Below, in pieces: positions 58,603-64,000 of a DNA stretch of 64,000 nt; position 1 is the first letter of the stretch; each line of letters starts with the position of its first letter. The stretch lies in the NCBI RefSeq assembly GCF_022808715.1, contig NZ_JAKZKX010000021.1, forward strand, positions 1 to 64,000, written 5' to 3'. The translations under genes were made by a program, and so were the position numbers. The stretch comes from Fundidesulfovibrio agrisoli (GTDB lineage Bacteria; Desulfobacterota; Desulfovibrionia; Desulfovibrionales; Desulfovibrionaceae). Below the pieces are notes generated by a model. It was not told where the DNA came from. It did not search any database and saw nothing but the letters and a program-made list of their open reading frames with translations.

Positions 58603-59715
58603 ATGCCCAGACGCATAGCCGCAGCCTGCCTTCTCGCCGTATCCCTGGCCGCTTCGGTCCTCGTCGGAACCCAGCCGGCCCGGTCCTGCACCAGCATCCG
58701 CATGAAAACTTCGGACGGGGCCGTGATCTACGCCCGGACCATGGAGTTCGCCAACTTCAAGTCCGGCGTGGCCGTGGTGCCCAAGGGCTACAAATATCAG
58801 GGCACGCTGCCCGACGGCTCCTCCAAGGGCCTTAAGTGGGCCGTGAAGTACGGGTTCGTGGGCATGAACGTTGAGGGCGTGCCCGTCGTCACCGACGGCA
58901 TGAACGAGAAGGGCCTGGTGGTCGGCAGCCTGTACATTCCGGGCTACGTCAAATACCAGCCCTATACCCCGCTGAAGGCCTCCTCCACCATCGCGCAGTT
59001 CGAGGTCAACACCTGGCTGCTCTCCACCTGCGCCACCGTGGAGGACGTGCGCAAGGCCATGGCCACCGTGCGCGTGTGCCAGGGCCCCATGCAGCCCACC
59101 GGCGGCGCCATCCCCCTGCACTTCACCGTGCACGACGCCAGCGGCAAGAGCCTGGTGGTCGAGTATGTGGACGGCCAGCTCAAGCTGCACGACAACCCCA
59201 TCGGCGTGCTGACCAACTCCCCCAACTTCGACTGGATGCTCACCAACCTGAGCAACTACGTGAACCTCTCCCCCGACAACGCGAACGGCATGACCGTGGC
59301 CGGGGTGAACATCCTGCCCTTCAGCCAGGGCTCGGGCCTGCTCGGCCTGCCCGGCGACTTCACCTCCCCCAGCCGCTTCGTGCGCATGGTGGCGCTGAGC
59401 CAGTCCACCGAGCCCGTCAAAAGCGCGGACGAGGGCGTCTCCCTGGCCATGACCGTCATCAACAACGTGGACATCCCCATCGGGGCCGTCCGGCAGAAGA
59501 CGGACACCGGCGTGGTCCTCGAAGTCACGGACTGGACCGTGGTGGCCGACCTGGCCAACAAGCGGTACTTCTTCCGCACCTACGCCAACAAGAACTGGCA
59601 GCAGGTGAACCTGGCCAAGGCCCTGGCCGGGGCCAAGACCGCCATGACCATCTCCATCGACGCGCCTGCCGACTATCCCGAGATCTCCGGCCAGGCCAAA
59701 CCCATCGCCCCCTAG
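58603..59715 (+). CDS. Choloylglycine-hydrolase-family (Ntn) amidase, exported
   Basis: 370-residue exported linear-amide hydrolase. A signal peptide ends just before Cys29 in PARSCTSIRMKTSDG; Cys becomes the N-terminal nucleophile after processing, as in penicillin V acylase and bile-salt hydrolase. Other landmarks are YARTMEF (conserved Arg), VVTDGMNEKGLVVGSLY, GGAIPLHFTVHDASGKSLVVEY, VLTNSPNFDWMLTNL (conserved Asn) and Arg in SPSRFVR. Gram-negative members often act on N-acyl homoserine lactones as well as penicillin V. The substrate is not evident here. Ribosome site AAGGAG. It sits between two beta-barrel genes and may process what they take up. Confidence 0.92.
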   Translation: MPRRIAAACLLAVSLAASVLVGTQPARSCTSIRMKTSDGAVIYARTMEFANFKSGVAVVPKGYKYQGTLPDGSSKGLKWAVKYGFVGMNVEGVPVVTDGMNEKGLVVGSLYIPGYVKYQPYTPLKASSTIAQFEVNTWLLSTCATVEDVRKAMATVRVCQGPMQPTGGAIPLHFTVHDASGKSLVVEYVDGQLKLHDNPIGVLTNSPNFDWMLTNLSNYVNLSPDNANGMTVAGVNILPFSQGSGLLGLPGDFTSPSRFVRMVALSQSTEPVKSADEGVSLAMTVINNVDIPIGAVRQKTDTGVVLEVTDWTVVADLANKRYFFRTYANKNWQQVNLAKALAGAKTAMTISIDAPADYPEISGQAKPIAP

Positions 59716-59724
59716 GCGGACGCC

Positions 59725-60729
59725 ATGAACGCAACAAGCTCCCACCGCGCGGGCGGCCCCGCGCCCGCGAAGAAGGCCGCGGCCCGCGCCGCGCTGGCCG
59801 TGCTGCTGGCCGCACTCCTGGCCCTGACGGGCGCGCGCGCCGCGCTGGCCACCGAGGGAGGCACCAGCCACTACATCCAGGGTTCCTACGGCGATTTCCT
59901 CATGGGGCTCATCCCCGGGGAGGGGTTCGCCGCCCGCAACGACACCATCTACATGGCCCAGAGCCTCAAGCAGACGCTCAAGGGCGGTCTGATATTCGCC
60001 CAGCTGAACGCCTACACCACCATCAACCTGACCAAGCTCAGCTACATGGTTGAGGCCCCGGCCATGGGCGGCATGCTGGGCCTGGCGGGCGGCGTGCCCG
60101 TGATTTTGAACACCAACGTGGGCGGCGAGATCAACATCCACGACCCCAGGGGCAAGCGCCAGGACTTCTCCAAGAGCGGGAGCGGCAACCGGGGCGGCCT
60201 CTCGGACCTGTTCCTCGGGCCGGTGGCGGCCTGGAACTTCGGGGAGTGCCACCTGGCGCTCATGCCCATCGTCTTCTTCCCAACGGGCTACTTCAACAAG
60301 AAGACGCTCACCAACCTGGGCATGAACTACTACAGCTTCGACGGAAACGTGGCCTTCACCTGGCTCAGCGCAAAGGGCTACGAGGTGTCGCTCAACGCCG
60401 GCTACATGATGAACACCGAGAACACTGCCACGAAGTACCTCTCCGGCAACCAGTTCCACCTGGACTGGACCGCGGCCTACCACCATGGCAGGAACCTGGC
60501 CGTGGGCGCGGTGGGCTACGTGGTGGCCCAGGCCACGCCGGACTCCGGCAAGGGCGCCTCCACGGGCTCCTTCTACTCCTCCAGCGCGGGCATAGGCCCC
60601 ATCGTCAGCTACACCGCGCCCATCGGCGGCAAGGATGTCAGCTTCATCTTCAAATGGCTCTACGACTTCGCCGGAGAGAACAGGCTCACCGGGAACACGC
60701 TGTACGGTTCGGTGGCCGTCAAGTTCTAG
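59725..60729 (+). CDS. Outer-membrane barrel protein (SphA/MetA-type transporter-like)
   Basis: 334-residue exported protein with a signal peptide of about 42 residues (A-rich, cleavage near AALATE). The barrel shows paired Gly/aromatic strands and ends in Phe (GSVAVKF). GSYGDFLMGLIPGEGFAARND, LGPVAAWNFGECHLALMPIVFFPTGYFNKK, LGMNYYSFDGNVAFTWL and the central KGYEVSLNAGYMMNTENTATKYLSGNQFHLDW match the transporter family called SphA or MetA-pathway, first seen with phenol/sphingosine uptake. It begins 9 bp after the amidase stop and closes the three-gene unit; a terminator follows. Confidence 0.82.
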   Translation: MNATSSHRAGGPAPAKKAAARAALAVLLAALLALTGARAALATEGGTSHYIQGSYGDFLMGLIPGEGFAARNDTIYMAQSLKQTLKGGLIFAQLNAYTTINLTKLSYMVEAPAMGGMLGLAGGVPVILNTNVGGEINIHDPRGKRQDFSKSGSGNRGGLSDLFLGPVAAWNFGECHLALMPIVFFPTGYFNKKTLTNLGMNYYSFDGNVAFTWLSAKGYEVSLNAGYMMNTENTATKYLSGNQFHLDWTAAYHHGRNLAVGAVGYVVAQATPDSGKGASTGSFYSSSAGIGPIVSYTAPIGGKDVSFIFKWLYDFAGENRLTGNTLYGSVAVKF

Positions 60730-60750
60730 GCGAACGGCCCATGAGAGACG

Positions 60751-60788
60751 AGCCCCGGCCGGGAACCTCCCGGCCGGGGCTTTTTATT
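60751..60788 (+). terminator. Intrinsic terminator
   Basis: AGCCCCGGCCGGG pairs with CCCGGCCGGGGCT (60769-60781) around AACCT, followed by TTTTTATT. 21 bp past the SphA-like stop. Confidence 0.92.
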
Positions 60789-60874
60789 GTGCGGCGGCGG
60801 ATATGGCGCGAGCGAGGGCCGTGAGGAGAAGGCCCCGTATCATTACCGCATTTCAGAGGCGATGAGCCGAAGTG

Positions 60875-60963
60875 GCGTCAGCCATGGCCTCCCCAGGGCC
60901 GGGCTGGCCGATGTTCTTCAAATACCGCGGGCAGCCCGGCCCGGGGGAGGCCCCAGCTGACGC
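60875..60963. repeat. Palindrome with TCTTCAAAT loop (copy H4)
   Basis: Three nested perfect stems of 8, 9 and 11 bp (60875-60882 with 60956-60963, 60886-60894 with 60944-60952, 60896-60906 with 60932-60942) close on the loop TCTTCAAAT (60915-60923), flanked by GT/AC. Between the convergent SphA-like and CbiR-like genes; copy E3 of the CTCCGGCGGC element is next to it at 60976. Confidence 0.82.
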
Positions 60964-60975
60964 TGGAGAACGGAA

Positions 60976-61032
60976 GGCCTCCGGCGGCCAAAGGGAGTTC
61001 CTCCCTTTGGAATCCCATTCGGCTTCGCGTTC
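60976..61032. repeat. CTCCGGCGGC element (copy E3)
   Basis: GGCCTCCGGCGG, hairpin CCAAAGGGA-GTTCC-TCCCTTTGG (60988-61010), then AATCCCATTCGGCTTCGCGTTC. Ends 13 bp before the CbiR-like gene's stop codon. Confidence 0.6.
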
Positions 61033-61045
61033 TGGGCGATGGAAC

Positions 61046-61876
61046 TCAGCTCGCCCGGGGCTCGGGAGCGCTCACGCCCAGGCGCTCGAAATAGGCGGGC
61101 TTTTCCGCCACGTAGCGCATGGAGGCCTTGTAGGCCTCCGGGGTGTGGGGTTCGAAGGTGACGGTGGGCTCCAGGCCGCGCGCCTCCAGCCAGGGGAACA
61201 CCCGCTCCCAGGGGATGGAGCCCTGGCCCAGGCCCTTGTGCTGGTCCGTGCTGCCGTCGTTGTCGTGCAGATGCAGGTGGGAGAGCCTGGGCGCGAATCC
61301 CTCCAGCCACTCCAGCAGGTTGCCCCGCCCTTGCCCGCCCGCGAAGCTGTACCAGTGGCCCACGTCCAGGCAGATGCCCACGTCGCGCCCGCGCCCGGCC
61401 AGGGCCTCCACCAGCCGGGCCACCATCCAGGGCTCGGGCTCGAAGGTGTTCTCCAGGTACAGGGGCGGATGGTCCGGCCAGGCGTCCATCACGGCCTCCC
61501 AGGTCTCCACGGACCGCTCCAGCCACTGGTCGTAGGTGCGCATGTAGAGCAGGTGGTCGTACTTCACGTGGCCCACCAGGTGAGCGGGCCGGTAGATGCT
61601 GGCGGTCCGCATGGCGCGCGCGAGGCGGTCCCTGCTGGCGGCGCGGATCATGGAGTCGGCGCTGCCGGGCTGCAGGTCGAAAAAGGGCAGGTGCAGCGAG
61701 GGGGTCAGGCCCTGGGCCTCCAGCCGTTCGGCCAGGGCCCGGTGCCAGCCCTCCCCGGCGCGGTCCATGAGCACGGGGTCCAGGCCCAGTTCGGGATTCA
61801 CGCCGCGCGCGAGGAACTCCTCAAGCAGTTGAGGGTCGCGGTGCGCCGCGCGCAGGGTGAGGTTGACGAAAAACAT
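61046..61876 (-). CDS. Sugar-isomerase-like TIM-barrel protein, CbiR candidate
   Basis: 276-residue protein of the xylose-isomerase-like TIM-barrel superfamily, no signal peptide. Metal-ligand candidates are in HLPFFDLQPGSAD near residue 64, LYLENTFEPEPWM near 145, GICLDVGHWYSFAG near 170 and SHLHLHDNDGSTDQHKGLGQGSIPW near 200. The HLPFFDLQPGSAD/IRAASRDRLARAM part resembles CbiR, a cobamide-remodelling phosphodiesterase found in anaerobes; family members otherwise act as hexose-phosphate isomerases or endonuclease IV. AGGAG precedes ATG 61876. A link to B12 is plausible because the window has a B12-dependent ribonucleotide reductase, but it is not adjacent. Confidence 0.65.
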   Translation of the reverse strand: MFFVNLTLRAAHRDPQLLEEFLARGVNPELGLDPVLMDRAGEGWHRALAERLEAQGLTPSLHLPFFDLQPGSADSMIRAASRDRLARAMRTASIYRPAHLVGHVKYDHLLYMRTYDQWLERSVETWEAVMDAWPDHPPLYLENTFEPEPWMVARLVEALAGRGRDVGICLDVGHWYSFAGGQGRGNLLEWLEGFAPRLSHLHLHDNDGSTDQHKGLGQGSIPWERVFPWLEARGLEPTVTFEPHTPEAYKASMRYVAEKPAYFERLGVSAPEPRAS

Positions 61877-61950
61877 GGCGTCTCCTGTCGACAATCTGCT
61901 AAAAGCGTCTATTATTTCCTTTTCCAGGCCAATACAACAAGGAGCCCCCC

Positions 61951-62385
61951 ATGTCCGATACGCGCCGTGTCCCCTGCCCGCACTGCCACACCAAGAACCG
62001 CGTCATCCCCGGCAAGGAGTTGTCGGCCGTGTGCGGCAAGTGCTCCAAGGCCCTGTTCCCCGGCAAATCCGTCGAACTCACCGAGGCGACCTTCCCCAAA
62101 CACGTGCTCGAATCCGACGTGCCCGTGCTGGTGGATTTCTGGGCGCCCTGGTGCGGCCCGTGCAAGATGATGGCAGGCGCCTTCGAGGAGGTGGCCCGCC
62201 GCCTGGAGCCCGAAATCCGCGCGGCCAAGGTCAACACCGAAACCGAGCAGGTGCTGGCCGGACAGATGGGCATCCGCAGCGTGCCCACGTTGATATTGTT
62301 CAAGAACGGCCGTGCCGTCGACTCCATCTCCGGCGCTCTGGACGCCAACAACCTGGAGAGCTGGGCCAGATCCCGCGCCATGTAG
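61951..62385 (+). CDS. trxC: Thioredoxin 2 (zinc-finger type)
   Basis: 144-residue thioredoxin with an N-terminal zinc ribbon (Cys9, Cys12, Cys28, Cys31: PCPHCHTKN and AVCGKCSK) followed by the thioredoxin fold with WCGPC at 67-71. The cis-Pro is in GIRSVPTLILFKNG near residue 112. This is the TrxC/thioredoxin-2 form, heat-labile and oxidative-stress linked. AAGGAG lies nine bases before ATG 61951. It diverges from the CbiR-like gene, with 74 bp between starts. Confidence 0.95.
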   Translation: MSDTRRVPCPHCHTKNRVIPGKELSAVCGKCSKALFPGKSVELTEATFPKHVLESDVPVLVDFWAPWCGPCKMMAGAFEEVARRLEPEIRAAKVNTETEQVLAGQMGIRSVPTLILFKNGRAVDSISGALDANNLESWARSRAM

Positions 62386-62394
62386 CACTTCTCC

Positions 62395-62418
62395 GCGGGG
62401 CGTCTGGCGGCGCCCCGC
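62395..62418 (+). terminator. Hairpin after trxC
   Basis: GCGGGGCG-TCTGGCGG-CGCCCCGC, 10 bp past the stop, followed by TCCTTCC with no proper T-run. Possible terminator. Confidence 0.45.
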
Positions 62419-62623
62419 TCCTTCCATACCAATCCGGTCTCCTTTGGCTTTATTTCTTGCCCCGAAATCGGGAAGCGGTGTAGCTTTGACGCGAAGAAAG
62501 CGAACCAGGACGCCCGCTTTTCCCGCGCGGGCGCGTTTCGGCTCAGTGCGTCCGCTTCTGCCATGAAGTTTCCGCCTTTATCGGCGAAACGCCTCCGCTC
62601 CAGTATGAAATGAGCGCAAGGAC

Positions 62624-64000
62624 ATGCACAACGGCCAGCCAGGAACATGCGAATTCGAGCTCTCCAGCCTCTTCGACATGGAGGAGCTGCAGTCCATGCA
62701 GGACGCCTTCGCTCTCGCGACGGGCGTGGCCTCCGTCATAACCGATACCAGCGGAAACCCCATCACCAGGCCGAGCAACTTCTGCAGGCTCTGCAAGGAC
62801 ATCATCCGCAAGACTGAGTTGGGCCGCGCGAACTGCTTCAAGTCCGACGCGGTGCTTGGCCGCTACACCCCCGCCGGCCTCAACGTGCGGCGCTGCCTGA
62901 GCAGCGGGCTCTGGGACGCGGGCGCCTGCATCGTGGTGGGGGGGATGCACGTGGCCAACTGGCTGATCGGGCAGGTGCGGACCGACCCCGCTGGCGATGA
63001 AGCCATCCTCGCCTATGCCGACGCCCTCGGGACTGACAGGGAAGCCTTCCGTGAGGCTCTCTCGGAAGTGCCCCTCATGCCCTTGGAGCGGTTCCAGGCC
63101 ATCGCCCAGGCCCTGCACCTCATCGCCAACAAGCTGGCCGACTCCGCCTATCAGAACCTGCGCCAGGCCCAGATCATCCGGGAGAAGAGCGCCGCCGAAG
63201 AATCCCTGCGCGCCAGCGAGGGACGCTTCCGGCGCCTGCTGGAGATGGCCCCCCTGCCCATCAGCATCTGCGGCCCGGACGGGAGCGTCGAATACCTCAA
63301 CGAAAAATTCCTGAGCACCTTCGGCTACGATATCGAAGACATGCCCCATCTGGACGACTGGTGGCCCCTGGCCTACCCCGACCCGGCCTACCGCGCCTAT
63401 GTGCGCGAAAGCTGGCGGAACAGGATGTCGCTTGCGCACATCCCCCCAAAGCCCTTCCAGGTCACCTGCAAGGACGGCTCGGTGCGCCACGTGGAGATCT
63501 CGGGCGCGAACATCGGCGAGAACATCCTGATCCTCTTCCGGGACGTCACCGACCAGCACCTGGCCGGCCTCAGGCAGCGCGAGAGCGAGGAAAACCTCCA
63601 GACCATCTTCGACTCCGTGAGCGAGTGCATCTTCGTGCACGACATAGGCTCCGGCACCCTGCTGGACGTCAACAAGCGGGCCTGCGAAACCTACGGCTAT
63701 TCCCGGGAGGAGATGCTGGCCCTGGACGTGGGGAAACTCAGCTCCGGCGAGCCCCCCTACGACCAGCAACAGGCCATCGAGGTGATGCGCAAGGCCACCG
63801 TGGGCGAGCCCCAAACCCTGGAATGGAACGCCCGCAAGCGCTCGGGCGAACTGTTCTGGATAGAGGTGTCCTGCCGGGTGGCCCGCTTCGGCCAGCAGGA
63901 CCGCCTGATCGTCTCCGCGCGCGACATCTCGGACCGCAAGCGGGCGCAGGAGCTCATGCAGCGGGAGAAGGCCTTCTCCGAGGCGGTCATGGACAGCATC
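62624..64000 (+). CDS. PocR/PAS sensor protein (truncated by window end)
   Basis: 459 codons open to the window edge with no stop, so the C terminus is unseen. Residues about 20-175 match a PocR ligand-binding domain: QDAFALATGVASVITDTSGNP, PSNFCRLCKDIIRKTELGRANCFKSD, the Cys-rich core, and CIVVGGMHVANWLIGQV. Two PAS domains follow (residues about 200-320, FRRLLEMAPLPISICGPDGSVEYLN, and 330-450, TIFDSVSECIFVHDIGSGTLLDVN), each with a DRK/ITDQ-type exit (FRDVTDQ, ARDISDRK). A histidine kinase or GGDEF output probably lies beyond. ATG 62624 has a close AAGGA; a Met about 18 codons on is an alternative. Confidence 0.82.
   Translation, partial: MHNGQPGTCEFELSSLFDMEELQSMQDAFALATGVASVITDTSGNPITRPSNFCRLCKDIIRKTELGRANCFKSDAVLGRYTPAGLNVRRCLSSGLWDAGACIVVGGMHVANWLIGQVRTDPAGDEAILAYADALGTDREAFREALSEVPLMPLERFQAIAQALHLIANKLADSAYQNLRQAQIIREKSAAEESLRASEGRFRRLLEMAPLPISICGPDGSVEYLNEKFLSTFGYDIEDMPHLDDWWPLAYPDPAYRAYVRESWRNRMSLAHIPPKPFQVTCKDGSVRHVEISGANIGENILILFRDVTDQHLAGLRQRESEENLQTIFDSVSECIFVHDIGSGTLLDVNKRACETYGYSREEMLALDVGKLSSGEPPYDQQQAIEVMRKATVGEPQTLEWNARKRSGELFWIEVSCRVARFGQQDRLIVSARDISDRKRAQELMQREKAFSEAVMDSI

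Overview
The window is high-GC bacterial chromosome. Gene content points to a sulfate-reducing deltaproteobacterium of the Desulfovibrionaceae (Desulfovibrio or Fundidesulfovibrio-like). The pointers are a B12-dependent class II ribonucleotide reductase, two adjacent moeA genes (one fused to a periplasmic-binding-protein-like domain), a rubredoxin, the archaeal-type first enzyme of aromatic amino acid synthesis, and repeat families I associate with this group. The genus is an inference. I saw no tRNA, rRNA, insertion sequence, prophage or CRISPR array; this is core chromosome with dispersed extragenic repeats.

Layout. 1-8.1 kb: a glycosyltransferase, tag, a minus-strand nrdJ-ftsE-ftsX run, a DUF554 membrane protein, a secreted protein and a pseudouridine synthase. 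8.3-14.7 kb: a minus-strand cluster (MerR regulator, FecR-domain protein, and five or six exported proteins including FlgT/FlgO-, CsgG-, TPR- and LPP20-like ones) that looks like an uncharacterised envelope machine. 14.8-17.3 kb: a divergent AlgI/AlgJ-type O-acetylation pair. 17.4-22.5 kb: a chemoreceptor, leuA, and a convergent 2-amino-3,7-dideoxyheptulosonate synthase. 22.7-28.2 kb: molybdenum/tungsten cofactor genes (moaD, moaA, two moeA) and an acetyltransferase. 28.3-34.9 kb: MltD-like transglycosylase, rRNA methyltransferase, GDSL autotransporter, a secreted protein and FlaG behind a sigma-28 promoter. 35-44.7 kb: DUF429 protein, ileS, acid phosphatase, fliQPONML and a YggS-type protein. 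44.8-54 kb: Fe-S protein, rubredoxin, ABC exporter, hydrolase, lepB, topA, era, hisG. 54-64 kb: a GT39-type membrane glycosyltransferase, a repeat-rich non-coding stretch, a UPF0126 protein, an outer-membrane/Ntn-hydrolase trio, a CbiR-like TIM-barrel protein, thioredoxin 2 and a truncated PocR/PAS sensor.

The strongest unexpected signals are regulatory. Upstream of the aromatic pathway gene, on the minus strand, is a 28-residue reading frame with Tyr-Tyr-Tyr-Ser-Tyr, a perfect 11-bp terminator hairpin with a T-run, and a competing antiterminator segment: a textbook tyrosine attenuator. leuA has a Leu-rich short frame in the same promoter-adjacent arrangement. In both cases the start codon lies 6-7 bases after the proposed -10 element, so both leaders could be translated from leaderless transcripts.

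Other signals: a family of long palindromes with different stems but a conserved TCTTCAAAT loop, in three complete cases lying between convergent genes; a block of four degenerate ~135-bp repeats between a possible promoter and a terminator, which may be a structured RNA; and the envelope cluster.
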